Shown: positions 43,175-53,072, counted from the stretch's first letter. The stretch is DNA of 64,000 nucleotides from Streptomyces sp. NBC_00178 (GCF_036206005.1 NZ_CP108143.1:310001-374000), one strand, 5' to 3'. The notes: a model not told the origin generated them from the sequence alone. Numbers and translations are program-made.

Positions 43175-45073
43175 TCACCGCGCCGTGATCACGATGACGT
43201 CGTCGTCCGCGCTCCAGCGACGGACCGCCGTCTTGGAAGGATTCACGTGGACGCGATGACCGGACCGGTCCCACCCCTGGTCCCGGGTACGGAAACCGAT
43301 GGCGCACTCCCCGCGCCTCGAAGCCGATTCCACGACCGTGGCGAACGAGGTGTGACCTCCCTCCCGGATGTAGTCGCCGGACGGTCTGAGGTGGATGCCG
43401 TCGCCGCCGGGGGCGAGGAGGCTCTCGAACACGCCGGCGAGGAGCCAGTTCTGGGAGATCTGCGTCATCAGGAGTCCGATCAGCTTCCCGCTGACGACGA
43501 AGTCGGCACCCGGGCCGACCGGTGCGATCGACCTGTTGCGGTCGTCGGTCATCTCGGTGACCACGGAGACCGGCCGGCCCGCTCCCTCTTCCAGGGCGCG
43601 CAGGAGCAGCAGGGTGACGAGTGTCCGGTCGTCGGGCGATCCGTTCCCGGCCGGACGGTCGGGCCCCAGGACGATGACGCCGTCGTACGCGGCGGGCGTG
43701 AGGGCGTTCACCGTCCCGGGGAGCGTCGGATCTCCGCGGCGGAAGGTGATCCGCAGGCCGGTGTCCTCGACGGTCGCGCTTCGCATCTCCTCGCGCGCCC
43801 ACTCCGTGTGCTCGGTCACCACGTGAAGGACGGTGCCGGCCGTCACGTGGCCGGACAGGTGGTCGACGATGCGCCGCGCCCTGCGGTTCCACCCGAGCAG
43901 GAGCAGGCGCCCGGGCCGCGGCGGCGCCAGCGGGCCCGACACGATCAGTGACTCGTCGAAGGCCGCCGGCATGCCGGTCGCCGACGCCGCGACACCGTCC
44001 CTCGCGATGACGACGAGTCTGTCGCCGGAGTGGACGACGGCGTCCCGAGCCGGGTTCAGGCGTACCGCTCCGTCCGCGCCCACCAGGCCCACCACACTGG
44101 CGGCGGGGCGGGACAGCACCACCTCCCCGAAGGTGAGGCCCGTCTGCGCCGGGGTGTCGACGACGTAGAACTCGTCGCCCGCGAAGTCGAACAACTCCTG
44201 GTAGACGAGGGAGAGGCCGGGCTGCCGCACACACTGCGAGACCAGGCGCGCGGTGATGTCGTCGACCTCGAGGACGACGGCGTTCGCACCCGCGGCGAGC
44301 CGGGCGGCGAGCCGGTAGCGCTCGTCCCGGACCACGGCCACGATCCGCACCCGGCAGTCCTCGCCGACCAACGCCCGCAGTGACAGGAGGGTCTTCACCA
44401 CCTCCGCGTCCTCGTCCGGTTCGTCGGGGGGAAGCACCAGGACGACTTCGGCCGTGCCGGGGCTGACCCGTGCGAGCGCCACGGGGTCGGTGGCGCGTCC
44501 GTTCCGGCAGATGATCCGCGTACGCCCGGTGTCGCCCACCTCGGCGCTCAGCTCCTCCTCCATCTCGGTCTTGTCCACGTCGGCCAGCACCGCGATCGCC
44601 CTCGGCCGTCCGCTCGTGCCGGCGGCGACGAGTTCGGCCGCCACCGTGTGGATCTGCGCCGACCAGCCGAGCACGACGGTGTGCCCCTGCTCCAGGACCG
44701 TGGAGTGTCCCAGCCGCAACGCGACCAGTTCCTCGGTGATCGCCGTGGTGATGAGACTGACAAGGGTGGAGACGTAGAACAGGGCCACCAACGCGAGGAG
44801 GACGGACAACGCGACACGCAGCGGTGAACCGACCTCGCCGCCAAGCCGGAGCGTCTGCCCGACGGTCCGCCACACCGCCGCGACCTTCGACCAAGGCGCC
44901 GGGGGCGCGCTGTCGTCCGTCCACACCAGGACGGCACTCACGGGCACGACGATGGCCAGACAGGCGATGGCGAGCCAGCCGATGAGAGCGGCCACACCGC
45001 CGGTCAGTGTGTTGTCGAACCAGTACCGCACGTGATCGTTCCAGGGGGGCCTGCGCGTGTCTCCGGCCTTCAC
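43175..45073 (-). CDS. CASTOR/POLLUX-type ion channel with two TrkA-N/RCK domains
   Basis: The protein is about 632 residues from GTG 45073; the frame is open 270 bases further to 45343, and the true start is unclear because no good ribosome site is seen. KAGDTRRPPWNDHVRYWFDNTL leads into two membrane helices with VSLITTAITEELVALRLG. NAD-binding-like RCK halves follow (HTVVLGWSAQIHTVAAELVAAG and RLLLLGWNRRARRIVDHLSGHV) with a VVVLxxDDIT-type loop. Plant CASTOR and POLLUX are nuclear ion channels; bacterial relatives are uncharacterised. A selectivity filter of the TVGYG type is absent, so the conducted ion is unknown. Confidence 0.8.
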   Translation of the reverse strand: MKAGDTRRPPWNDHVRYWFDNTLTGGVAALIGWLAIACLAIVVPVSAVLVWTDDSAPPAPWSKVAAVWRTVGQTLRLGGEVGSPLRVALSVLLALVALFYVSTLVSLITTAITEELVALRLGHSTVLEQGHTVVLGWSAQIHTVAAELVAAGTSGRPRAIAVLADVDKTEMEEELSAEVGDTGRTRIICRNGRATDPVALARVSPGTAEVVLVLPPDEPDEDAEVVKTLLSLRALVGEDCRVRIVAVVRDERYRLAARLAAGANAVVLEVDDITARLVSQCVRQPGLSLVYQELFDFAGDEFYVVDTPAQTGLTFGEVVLSRPAASVVGLVGADGAVRLNPARDAVVHSGDRLVVIARDGVAASATGMPAAFDESLIVSGPLAPPRPGRLLLLGWNRRARRIVDHLSGHVTAGTVLHVVTEHTEWAREEMRSATVEDTGLRITFRRGDPTLPGTVNALTPAAYDGVIVLGPDRPAGNGSPDDRTLVTLLLLRALEEGAGRPVSVVTEMTDDRNRSIAPVGPGADFVVSGKLIGLLMTQISQNWLLAGVFESLLAPGGDGIHLRPSGDYIREGGHTSFATVVESASRRGECAIGFRTRDQGWDRSGHRVHVNPSKTAVRRWSADDDVIVITAR

Positions 45074-45564
45074 GCGCACCGCGGCCAGCGGAGCGCGCTT
45101 CGGCTGTCGCTGCCTGCCCACCCGGGCGCTGCCGGCGTGGGGACGCCGGTCGATACCACCTCTTGTCCTCTGCACAGGAGCAGCGTGAGGAATCGGTGTC
45201 CCCGGCACGTGGATATCGGGCCGGGGTTCATCCTTTCGGGATGCGTTGCCAGGGGCACGTTCCGGCCGGGAAAGCGCCACGACGCCGCCGGGCCGGGGCT
45301 CCGGTGCGGCTTCGGACCCGGCCTCGGCCTCGGCGGGGAACACCGCGAGGTGTGACGGGCAGGTGTGTGCGCCCGCTCCGGAGCACGCCGGTCACGCCCT
45401 CGCACCACCGGGTGCGCTTCGGCCCGAATGCCGTTCATCCGGACGGGAGATGACAGTCGGTCCCCCGGAACCGGCACCGCCGGGGGCGGCGTACGATCGG
45501 TCGCGGCCGCGCGGGACTCCCCCGCACCTGACCGGCCGTCCCACCCGACAAGGCGGCAGAACAC
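45074..45564. other. Intergenic stretch with no supported gene
   Basis: Divergent region between the channel and the acetyltransferase. Part of it (45074-45343) may be an N-terminal extension of the channel; no promoter stands out and no other gene is supported. Confidence 0.5.
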
Positions 45565-46107
45565 GTGCGTCCGACCCTGATCCGCCTCGTCGAGCCGTCC
45601 GACGGCCCCGCACTCGCCGACCTGCTCGCCCGGGACAGGCAGCTCCGTGCGCGCCTGCTGCCCGCGCGGCCCGCGGAGTTCTACACGCCCGAGGGCCAGG
45701 CCTCGGTCATCGCGTCCCTCCTGGCCTCCCACGGCGACGGGCTGGCCTGGCCCGGCGTCGTGGTCACGGACGGGACCGTCATCGGACAGATCGGCATCAG
45801 CTCGATCCTGCGCGGCCCGTTCCAGAAGGGGTATCTCGGCTACTGGGTCTCGTCCCCGCACGAGGGGCGGGGACACACGAGCCGTGCCGTCGGCCTCGCG
45901 CTGCGGATCGCCGAGGACGAATTGCACCTCCACCGCCTGGAGGCGCACACCCAGCTGGAGAACCTCGCGTCCCAGGCGATCCTCCGCAAGCACGGATTCA
46001 GACCCTGGGGCATCGCGCACGAGCACTTCTACGCGGACGGCGCATGGCGTGACGAAATGTTCTGGGAGAAGAAACTGTCCGCCGCCATGCGGCGTCCTGT
46101 CCACTGA
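45565..46107 (+). CDS. GNAT-family N-acetyltransferase (RimJ/RimL type)
   Basis: The protein is 180 residues from GTG 45565, with AAGGCGG 10 bases upstream. It has the order IRLVEPSDGPALADLLARD, IGQIGISSILRG, GYLGYWVSSPHEGRGHTSRAVGLALRIA (the acetyl-CoA loop with the R/Q-xx-G-x-G/A form) and LHLHRLEAHTQLENLASQAILRKHGFRPWG. This is the RimJ/RimL group, which acetylates protein N-termini or small amines. The substrate is unknown. Confidence 0.88.
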   Translation: MRPTLIRLVEPSDGPALADLLARDRQLRARLLPARPAEFYTPEGQASVIASLLASHGDGLAWPGVVVTDGTVIGQIGISSILRGPFQKGYLGYWVSSPHEGRGHTSRAVGLALRIAEDELHLHRLEAHTQLENLASQAILRKHGFRPWGIAHEHFYADGAWRDEMFWEKKLSAAMRRPVH

Positions 46108-46264
46108 ACGGGCCCGCAGGACCGGATTCCGAAATCGGCGGCAGGAATTCCCAGAAGTTGTGGAGCGGGTGCACACACCCGGAATTCGTGTGACAACACG
46201 ACTCTGCACTTCATTGGGCGAGTCCCGGATCCGGCACGGACATCGGGAGTTAGCGTCACGTCCC

Positions 46265-47116
46265 ATGGCCTCCCCCACCCGGTTCACCCTGACCGAACAT
46301 TCCCCCACCCTGTGGCGCGTGACGTTCGACAATCCTCCGGTCAATCTCATCGACTCGACCATGACGAGCGAACTCGACGAGGTGTTCACGCGTGCGGAGA
46401 AGAGCGACCGCGTCGCGGTCATCGTCTTCGACAGCGCCGACCCCGAGTTCTTCATGGCGCACTACGACCTGTCGGCGAAGGACGAGCTCGATCACGTCCT
46501 CGCCCACCCCGAGGAAGTCCATCCGTACACCGCTCTCCTGACCCGCCTCACGAAATTGCCGTTCGCGACGATCTCCTCCGTCAGGGGGATCGCGCGTGGC
46601 GCGGGCAGTGAGTTCCTGCTCGCCACGGACATGCGATTCGCAAGCCTGGAGAAGGCGGTCATCGGTCAGTTCGAGATCGGCATGAGCGCGATCGCGGGCG
46701 GCGGTCCCGCAACGCGACTGCCCGGGCTGGTCGGACGGGGCCGCACCTTCGAGATCCTGTACGGCGGTCTCGATCTGGACGGGGCGCGCGCCGAGCAGTA
46801 CGGCTACGTGAACCGGGCCTTCCCCGACGCGGAACTCGACTCCTTCGTCGATGAGTTGGCGACTCGCATCTCCTCCTTCGACCTGCAGACGATCAGGGAC
46901 GTCAAGCGCTTCGTGAACGTCGCGACCCTGCGGCCGGACGCCGAGTTCAAGGATCAGATGGACGCGTTCTGGGCCGCGGTGAACCGTCCCGCGCAGCAAC
47001 ACGTCGCAGGCAAGCTGTTCGAGGCCGGCCTCCAGCAGCGAAGCGAACTGGAACGCGACCTCCCCCAGTGGGTGACGCGCTTCCAGTACCGCGCGGGAGC
47101 CGGCGAAGGACAGTGA
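46265..47116 (+). CDS. Divergent crotonase-family protein (FFMAH type), paralogue B
   Basis: The protein is 283 residues from ATG 46265. It is of the same type as the protein at 25582-26406: both have WRVTFxN, PxFFMAHxD in place of FCAGAD, RARGAGSEF or RGIARGAGSEFLLATD, GQFE(V/I)G and QYGYVNR or AYGYVNR. The acid positions match Glu in GAGSE and FEIG. The ATG has no clear Shine-Dalgarno sequence; TAGCGT at 46251-46256 lies 8 bases before it, the spacing of a leaderless start. Two such paralogues in one window suggest a distinct, uncharacterised crotonase subfamily. Function unknown. Confidence 0.8.
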   Translation: MASPTRFTLTEHSPTLWRVTFDNPPVNLIDSTMTSELDEVFTRAEKSDRVAVIVFDSADPEFFMAHYDLSAKDELDHVLAHPEEVHPYTALLTRLTKLPFATISSVRGIARGAGSEFLLATDMRFASLEKAVIGQFEIGMSAIAGGGPATRLPGLVGRGRTFEILYGGLDLDGARAEQYGYVNRAFPDAELDSFVDELATRISSFDLQTIRDVKRFVNVATLRPDAEFKDQMDAFWAAVNRPAQQHVAGKLFEAGLQQRSELERDLPQWVTRFQYRAGAGEGQ

Positions 47117-47346
47117 TCCCCCTCCGGACGGACCTCATCGGCCCGGCCGGATCTCCCGGCGTCGTCGCCCGAGTCGCCGAGGGCGCCGCCGCGCTTCGGC
47201 GCCCCGCGGTCTCGTGACGCCGGTCCGCCCCACACCGTGCGCGCCGTGCCGGCCCCCGTGCCTCGAGGCCGAACCGGCACGACGCGCCGGGTGGGCACCC
47301 GCCGGTGACACGGCCGGCCGGATCAGTCCGTCCCAGAGGAGCCATG

Positions 47347-48291
47347 ATGGCTGTTGAAATTCCCCCCTTGGTCAAGCCCTCACGGCTGAGACGTCGTGGA
47401 GGGCTGCTCGGCGAGTGCCTCGCGGAGTTCCTCGGCATGTTCGTCCTCATCTCCTTCGGATGCGGGGTGGCGGCCATGGCCGTGGCCGCCCTGCCGGGCT
47501 CGGGGCGTTCCGCGGGACCCACGACGAGCTTCCTGGCGGCAGGCGACTGGGTGATGCCCGTGATGGGGTGGGGCCTGGCCGTGACCCTCGGCATCTATGT
47601 CGCCGGAGGCGTCAGCGGGGCCCACCTCAACCCGGCGGTGACGCTCGCCTTCGCGGTGCGCCGCCGGTTCCCCTGGCCGAAGGTGATCCCGTACATCGCC
47701 GCGCAGGTGGTCGGGGCCTTCGCCGGAGCGGCGCTGGTGTACGCGGTCTACCACGACGCGATCAACGCCCTGGACCTGGCGATGAAGGGGCCCAAGACGA
47801 ACGGCCACACGCTCGCCACCTTCTCCATCTTCGGCACCTTCCCCGCGTCGTACTTCAACGGGGGCGTCTGGGGCCCGTTCGTCGATCAGGTGGTCGGTAC
47901 CGCGTTCATGCTCATGTTCGTGATGGCGATCATCGATCTGCGCAACCCCGCGGTGAGGGTCGCCCTCGGGCCGCTCCTGATCGGCCTGGCGGTCGCCGCG
48001 ATCGGCCTGTCCTACGGTGCGAACGCCGGTTACGCGATCAACCCGGCGCGCGACCTGGGACCGCGGCTGTTCGCGTACGCCCTGGGTTGGCAGGAACTCG
48101 CCTTGCCCGGGACGCTGCCGGGCGCCTTCAGTGACTACTTCTGGATTCCTCTTGTCGCGCCCCTGGTCGGCGGAGTGGTCGGGGTGCTGGTCTACGACCT
48201 GTTCATCGGGGACTCCCTGTTCACCCGTACGCAGATGGCCAAGCCTCCGGAGGTCGGCTGCACCCGGCCCGTGACGAGTTCGAAGGGCTGA
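47347..48291 (+). CDS. MIP-family aquaglyceroporin (GlpF-like)
   Basis: The protein is about 314 residues. Two ATG codons are adjacent (47344 and 47347) after AGAGGAG; the second gives better spacing. There are six membrane helices and two half-helices with the NPA boxes GAHLNPAVTLAF and GYAINPARDLGPRLF. The Asp after the second NPAR is typical of glycerol facilitators rather than pure water channels. The C-terminus is polar. No glycerol kinase or dehydrogenase gene is beside it. It lies before an aldehyde dehydrogenase locus, separated by a long inverted repeat. Confidence 0.88.
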   Translation: MAVEIPPLVKPSRLRRRGGLLGECLAEFLGMFVLISFGCGVAAMAVAALPGSGRSAGPTTSFLAAGDWVMPVMGWGLAVTLGIYVAGGVSGAHLNPAVTLAFAVRRRFPWPKVIPYIAAQVVGAFAGAALVYAVYHDAINALDLAMKGPKTNGHTLATFSIFGTFPASYFNGGVWGPFVDQVVGTAFMLMFVMAIIDLRNPAVRVALGPLLIGLAVAAIGLSYGANAGYAINPARDLGPRLFAYALGWQELALPGTLPGAFSDYFWIPLVAPLVGGVVGVLVYDLFIGDSLFTRTQMAKPPEVGCTRPVTSSKG

Positions 48292-48297
48292 CACGCT

Positions 48298-48371
48298 CGA
48301 CCGGTCCGCGGCCGCTCGGACGGCCCGGCCCAGGTCGTGACCGCCTCGTCCGCGCGGCCGCGGACCGGTCG
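48298..48371. repeat. 18-bp perfect inverted repeat with 38-base loop
   Basis: Arms 48298-48315 and 48354-48371 are perfectly complementary. The repeat begins 7 bases after the aquaglyceroporin stop, so it may act as its terminator. The large loop is unusual for a simple terminator. Confidence 0.75.
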
Positions 48372-48508
48372 GCGGCCCGGCAGGGACGGAGTGCGCGTTC
48401 CGCCGGGGCGGACCGGCGGCGATTGCCCCGCGCCCGGTGCTTGTCGGGGACGCCCGCTGCCCCGACGATGGGAGCCACGCGCCACGCCGGCCGGGACGGG
48501 AGGGCGAG

Positions 48509-49762
48509 TTGACGGACCCCTGGGTGGCTCTGCCACCGGACGCCGATCCCGGTGTCCGGCTCGGTGAACTGCGCCGCGCACACGAGGCGTTCACCTCCGG
48601 CGGCCGGGTGGAGACACCGGTGCGCTCCGTGGTCGGCCAGTCCTGGCGGCGGTCCGCGCGGGCGCGGGTCTGCCCGGACGGTGCGGCCCGGGTCGAACTG
48701 CGCGCGGACGAGCTCGGGCCGTACCGGGACGCCCACCCCCTGGCGCGCGTCATGCCCATGATCCGTGAACTCATGAGTGCGTACGCGATGGACGGCGAGC
48801 ACCTCCTCGCGGTCTGCGATGCCCACGGCCGGCTGCTGTGGGTGGAAGGACATGCGCGGGCACGCCGGCGCGCGGAGCGGATGAACTTCGTGGAGGGCGC
48901 CCGCTGGGCCGAATCCGAGGCCGGGACGAACGCACCGGGTACGGCGCTCGCCGTGGACCGCCCGGTCCAGGTGTTCGCGGCCGAGCACTTTCTGCGGCCG
49001 GTCCAGCAGTGGACGTGCGCGGCGGCGCCGCTGCACGACCCGCATACGGGCCGGGTGCTGGGCGCCGTCGACATCACGGGAGGCAACGGACTCGCGCATC
49101 CGCACAGCCTGGCCTTCGTGCACGCGGTGGCCCGGGCGGCCGAGTCCCACCTCGCGCTCGTCGCGCCGGAGCCCGCCGGGGCGCCGGTGCGGCTGCGCGC
49201 ACTCGGCCGGGACGAGGCACTCCTGGTCCTCGGCGGACGCAGGATCCGGCTCGGCCGACGCCACAGCGAGATCCTGGTGACGCTGGCCCTCCACCCCGAG
49301 GGGCTCGGTGGCGACGAGCTGCTGATCGAGCTGTACGAGGACGAGTCGGTGTCCCCGGTGACCCTGCGGGCCGAACTCGCCCGGCTCCGGCGGCTTCTGG
49401 GACCGGAAGCGCTGGACTCACGACCGTACCGGTTGCGCGCGGCGGTCGACGCGGACTTCGAGACCGTCACACGCCGGCTGGACTCCGGCGCGGTCGCGGC
49501 GGCCCTCGGTGCCTACGCGGGCCCCCTGCTGCCGCGTTCGCAGGCGCCTGCCGTCGTCCGGCTGCGCAGCAGGATCGCGGACCAGCTGCGGGCCGCGCTC
49601 ATCGCACGGGGCGATCCGGGACTGCTCGCCGACTGGGCGTACAGCCCGTGGGGTGCCGAGGATCTCGCCGTGTGGCGGGCCCTCGCCGCGGCGGCGTCGC
49701 CGGAGCGGCGCGCGGCCCTGCTGGCGAGGGCCAGGGGGATCGACGCGGAGCAGCGCGCGTAG
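48509..49762 (+). CDS. GAF-domain regulator with winged-helix output, next to ALDH
   Basis: The protein is 417 residues from TTG 48509 (GGGAGGG upstream; start not certain). Residues about 80-215 read as a GAF sensor ([65 protein letters not shown]), as in AcoR-like regulators. Residues about 228-300 resemble an OmpR/SARP winged helix ([33 protein letters not shown]), and the tail is helical. There is no sigma-54 AAA domain. It is followed by an aldehyde dehydrogenase gene, so it probably controls that gene in response to an aldehyde or alcohol. Confidence 0.75.
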   Translation: MTDPWVALPPDADPGVRLGELRRAHEAFTSGGRVETPVRSVVGQSWRRSARARVCPDGAARVELRADELGPYRDAHPLARVMPMIRELMSAYAMDGEHLLAVCDAHGRLLWVEGHARARRRAERMNFVEGARWAESEAGTNAPGTALAVDRPVQVFAAEHFLRPVQQWTCAAAPLHDPHTGRVLGAVDITGGNGLAHPHSLAFVHAVARAAESHLALVAPEPAGAPVRLRALGRDEALLVLGGRRIRLGRRHSEILVTLALHPEGLGGDELLIELYEDESVSPVTLRAELARLRRLLGPEALDSRPYRLRAAVDADFETVTRRLDSGAVAAALGAYAGPLLPRSQAPAVVRLRSRIADQLRAALIARGDPGLLADWAYSPWGAEDLAVWRALAAAASPERRAALLARARGIDAEQRA

Positions 49763-49781
49763 GGGGCCCCGGTCGCCCCGC

Positions 49782-49798
49782 GCAACGGCGTTGCAACG
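49782..49798. promoter_or_regulatory. Overlapping inverted repeats before the aldehyde dehydrogenase gene
   Basis: GCAACGGCGTTGC (49782-49794) and CGTTGCAACG (49789-49798) overlap, giving three CAACG/CGTTG half sites. They lie 69 bases before the ALDH start and are a candidate binding site for the GAF regulator just upstream. Confidence 0.5.
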
Positions 49799-49866
49799 TC
49801 CCGCTGCCTAGCGTCGGGCCGAGGGCTGTCCACGGCGGGCGGCACCGGATCCGGGAGGCCACAGAG

Positions 49867-51390
49867 ATGACCCGTTACGCTGCTCCGGGCACCGAGGGTG
49901 CCATCGTCTCGTACGAGTCCCGCTACGACCACTGGATCGGTGGGGCCTACGTCCCACCGGCCCGTGGCCAGTACTTCGAGAACCCGAGCCCCGTCAACGG
50001 CCGGCCCTTCACCGAGATCGCCCGTGGCACGGCGGACGACGTGGAACGCGCCCTGGACGCGGCCCATGCTGCGGCCCCGGCCTGGGCAGCGGTCTCCGCG
50101 GGTGACCGGGCGACGGTCCTGAACCGGATCGCGGACCGCATGGAGCAGCACCTCGAGGCGCTGGCGGTCGCCGAGAGCTGGGAGAACGGCAAGCCGGTGC
50201 GCGAGACACTCGCGGCCGACATACCGCTCGCCGTCGACCACTTCCGGTACTTCGCCGGTGCGCTCCGGGCCCAGGAGGGCTCCCTGAGTGAGATCGACGA
50301 GGACACCGTCGCCTACCACTTCCACGAGCCGCTGGGTGTGGTCGGTCAGATCATCCCGTGGAACTTCCCCATCCTGATGGCCACCTGGAAGCTGGCCCCC
50401 GCGCTCGCGGCGGGCAACGCGGTGGTCCTCAAACCGGCCGAACAGACCCCGGCCTCCATCCACGTGTGGATGGACCTGGTCGCGGATCTGCTTCCGCCCG
50501 GTGTCGTGAACATCGTCAACGGTTTCGGCGAGGAGGCGGGCAAGCCCCTCGCCTCCAGTCCCCGGGTCGCGAAGATCGCCTTCACCGGCGAGACCACGAC
50601 GGGGCGGCTGATCATGCAGTACGCCTCCGAGAACCTCAAGCCCGTCACGCTGGAACTGGGCGGGAAGTCGCCGAACCTCTTCTTCGACGACGTGTGGGCG
50701 CTGGACGACGACTTCCGCGACAAGGCCCTCGAGGGGTTCACCATGTTCGCCCTCAACCAGGGCGAGGTGTGCACGTGTCCGTCCAGGGCGCTGATCCAGC
50801 GCGGGCACTACGGCGATTTCCTCGAGGCGGCCATCGCCCGGACCGAGAAGATCGTCGCGGGTCACCCGCTGGACACGGACACGATGATCGGTGCGCAGGC
50901 GTCCGGCGAACAACTGCGGAAGATCCTCTCGTACCTGGAGATCGGGCAGCAGGAGGGCGCGAAGGTCCTGACTGGTGGTCAGCTCGTCGAGCACGGCGGT
51001 GAACTGCAGGGCGGCTTCTACGTCCAGCCGACGATCTTCGAGGGCGACAACCGGATGCGGGTGTTCCAGGAGGAGATCTTCGGTCCCGTGGTCGCCGTGA
51101 CGTCCTTCTCGGACTTCGACGACGCCATCACGACCGCCAACGACACGCTGTACGGGCTCGGAGCAGGCGTGTGGACCCGGGACACCAACACCGCCTACCG
51201 GGCGGGCCGGGCCATCAAGGCGGGCCGGGTCTGGACCAACTGCTACCACGCCTACCCCGCCCACGCCGCGTTCGGCGGATACAAGCAGTCGGGCATCGGC
51301 AGGGAGAACCACAAGATGATGCTGGAGCACTACCAGCAGACGAAGAATCTGCTGGTGAGCTACTCGCCGAAGAAGCTGGGCTTCTTCTAG
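49867..51390 (+). CDS. NAD-dependent aldehyde dehydrogenase
   Basis: The protein is 507 residues from ATG 49867 with GGAGG upstream. The motifs are complete: [50 protein letters not shown] (general base Glu) and [11 protein letters not shown] with catalytic Cys302. [10 protein letters not shown] and [13 protein letters not shown] follow. Overall it matches acetaldehyde or general short-chain aldehyde dehydrogenases of the ExaC/AcoD type. The catalytic Cys is flanked by Cys304. It is presumably controlled by the GAF-winged-helix regulator upstream. A hairpin follows the stop. Confidence 0.9.
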   Translation: MTRYAAPGTEGAIVSYESRYDHWIGGAYVPPARGQYFENPSPVNGRPFTEIARGTADDVERALDAAHAAAPAWAAVSAGDRATVLNRIADRMEQHLEALAVAESWENGKPVRETLAADIPLAVDHFRYFAGALRAQEGSLSEIDEDTVAYHFHEPLGVVGQIIPWNFPILMATWKLAPALAAGNAVVLKPAEQTPASIHVWMDLVADLLPPGVVNIVNGFGEEAGKPLASSPRVAKIAFTGETTTGRLIMQYASENLKPVTLELGGKSPNLFFDDVWALDDDFRDKALEGFTMFALNQGEVCTCPSRALIQRGHYGDFLEAAIARTEKIVAGHPLDTDTMIGAQASGEQLRKILSYLEIGQQEGAKVLTGGQLVEHGGELQGGFYVQPTIFEGDNRMRVFQEEIFGPVVAVTSFSDFDDAITTANDTLYGLGAGVWTRDTNTAYRAGRAIKAGRVWTNCYHAYPAHAAFGGYKQSGIGRENHKMMLEHYQQTKNLLVSYSPKKLGFF

Positions 51391-51401
51391 ACGCCAGAAA
51401 T

Positions 51402-51437
51402 GGGCGCCTGAGCAGGAAGTTCACCTGTCAGGCGCCC
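51402..51437 (+). terminator. Terminator hairpin of the ALDH gene
   Basis: A perfect 10-bp stem (51402-51411 with 51428-51437) with a 16-base loop. The right side is part of a 26-base element (51419-51444) repeated near 60034. The rest of 51445-51769 shows nothing I recognise. Confidence 0.65.
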
Positions 51438-51769
51438 TTCTCGGCGTGCATCAAAGCCACGGGGGGGAGGGAAGCGCGGAGTGAATCCCCTAAGTCCGTC
51501 ACGCCGCGCACACCTCTGACCTGCGGGGCAGCGGCCTTCTCCGGAGGCCAAAGGGGCACCACGCACTGAGCCTCTTCGAGTTGGCCACCGATCGAGTGAT
51601 TGCGACTGAGCGCTTCAGCGTCGAGTGGGCGGATGCAGCGTCCGGTGCCAGCAACTTGGTGAGCCGGGACAAGGGTCACTCGAAGCTTGGCGGCCTCAAC
51701 ACAACCCGGTGTCAGGGCCGGTGAGCGACGATCGAGCCGTTGTCAGCCGCTGGTTCTAAGGTCGGCCCT

Positions 51770-52915
51770 ATGACATCAGACCTGATCAAGGAGTCATGGA
51801 CTCGCATCGACGCGTGGCTGCGCGAGCACGCGCCCCGCACGTTTGCCACGCTTCGGCCGCCCGCAGGAGACGAGGAGATCGCCGCAGCGCAACAGGAACT
51901 GGGGGTCACCTTTCCTCCGGACCTGGTCGCTTCACTCCACCGGCACAACGGGGCGCTGGAGGGACCTGAGGCCTTCCGCTTCAGCACGGGCGACCGGCTG
52001 CTCGGAGTGAGCGGAATCCTCCAGGACACCGGATTCATGCGCGGCATCGACCAGGGCTTCGACGGGGAGACCGAGAACTACTGGCTTCACGATTACGTGA
52101 AGTTCGGTTCTTACGACGTGACTTCGGACGGTCTTCTGATGGATTGCCGTACCGGGCGGGACTCCTTCGGCGCGATCGGACGGTTCTTCGACGAGACCGG
52201 CGCCAGTTTCGGGCAGGCCGACTCGCTGGGTGAGTATCTGGCCGAACTGGCCGGCACGCTTGAGCGCGGCCAGGACGCCGGTGTCGTCACCTTCAACGGT
52301 CGGCTGTTCTGGGAGGGACATCCGCCTGCCAGGCCGCAGTACGGTGCGGACGAGCCCTGTCCCACACCGGACGAGCAACTGCCGGAGCTGGACCTCTCCT
52401 ACAGTCCCACCGACATCCTCCACGTGAGCCACCTGGACGGGCATGAGGAACTCGGTGCGCTGATCGCAATCCTGCCGTATGAGCAGGTGGTCGACGCCGC
52501 GCGGAAGCAGCTGCGCAGACTGGCGGTCGAAACGGGCCTGGCCAACTACCCGGAGGTCAAGACAGCCCTGGACGCGTGGGAGCGCGGTGTGGCCCCGCCG
52601 CAGCCGGACCAGACCGGCCCGCTCGCCCTGCGACTCCGCATGGCGCTCGCACAGGCCGACGCCGGCCGAGACCACACGCGCAGGTGGGCCGTGGAGAAGA
52701 TCGCCCTCGGGATCTGGGGGTCCCCGTACAGGTCCGTGTGCGAGAGCGCGGAGACCCGGAGCCACTTCACTCCCGACTGGCGTGCGGACCTGCACGCAGA
52801 CCTGGGCAATCAGCCCCTGCCAGCGATACCTGACGACCGATTCTGGGGGGCGCTGCGCAACCCCGCCATCGACTCCAGTTGGTACGCGGCCCAGTACAGC
52901 CAAGATCAGGACTGA
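51770..52915 (+). CDS. SMI1/KNR4-family protein
   Basis: The protein is 381 residues from ATG 51770. The N-terminal third has the SMI1/KNR4 (SUKH) pattern: RPPAGDEEIAAAQQELGVTFPPDLVASLHRHNGA, then DYVKFGSYDVTSDGLLMDCRTG and IGRFFDETGASFGQADSLGEYLAELA. SUKH proteins often give immunity to secreted toxins, but many act as general binding domains. The C-terminal part (from about 200) I do not recognise. No toxin is next to it. TAAGGT at 51757-51762 could be a -10 close to the ATG. An IS remnant lies directly after the stop. Confidence 0.75.
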   Translation: MTSDLIKESWTRIDAWLREHAPRTFATLRPPAGDEEIAAAQQELGVTFPPDLVASLHRHNGALEGPEAFRFSTGDRLLGVSGILQDTGFMRGIDQGFDGETENYWLHDYVKFGSYDVTSDGLLMDCRTGRDSFGAIGRFFDETGASFGQADSLGEYLAELAGTLERGQDAGVVTFNGRLFWEGHPPARPQYGADEPCPTPDEQLPELDLSYSPTDILHVSHLDGHEELGALIAILPYEQVVDAARKQLRRLAVETGLANYPEVKTALDAWERGVAPPQPDQTGPLALRLRMALAQADAGRDHTRRWAVEKIALGIWGSPYRSVCESAETRSHFTPDWRADLHADLGNQPLPAIPDDRFWGALRNPAIDSSWYAAQYSQDQD

Positions 52916-52916
52916 C

Positions 52917-53072
52917 CAGAGTGGTGTGCTCTCGCAGGTACACCGGTGCCACCCTCGCCCGCTGAGACGGACCGAGCTTGCAGCGCCGGTCGCCCTCACG
53001 AGTGACCACCAGCATGGAGACCCACTCCACGAGCGCGCGAGGCAGGTCAAGCGCGACAGGATGGACGACCAA
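52917..53072 (-). pseudogene. N-terminal remnant of an IS-type transposase
   Basis: Reading leftwards from 53072, about 52 residues look like the start of an actinobacterial IS5-type transposase: VVHPVALDLPRALVEWV, then VTREGDRRCKLGPSQRARV and YLREHTTL. The family similarity stops at about 52917, two bases after the SMI1-family stop, and no catalytic DDE part remains. It is a truncated fossil. A large hairpin lies just upstream of it (53071-53136). Confidence 0.55.

Noticed and set aside
45074..45343. Longer N-terminus of the channel protein
   Set aside because: The frame is open and GC-biased in part, but no start signal is seen and the shorter form begins at a family-like motif. Left as uncertain.
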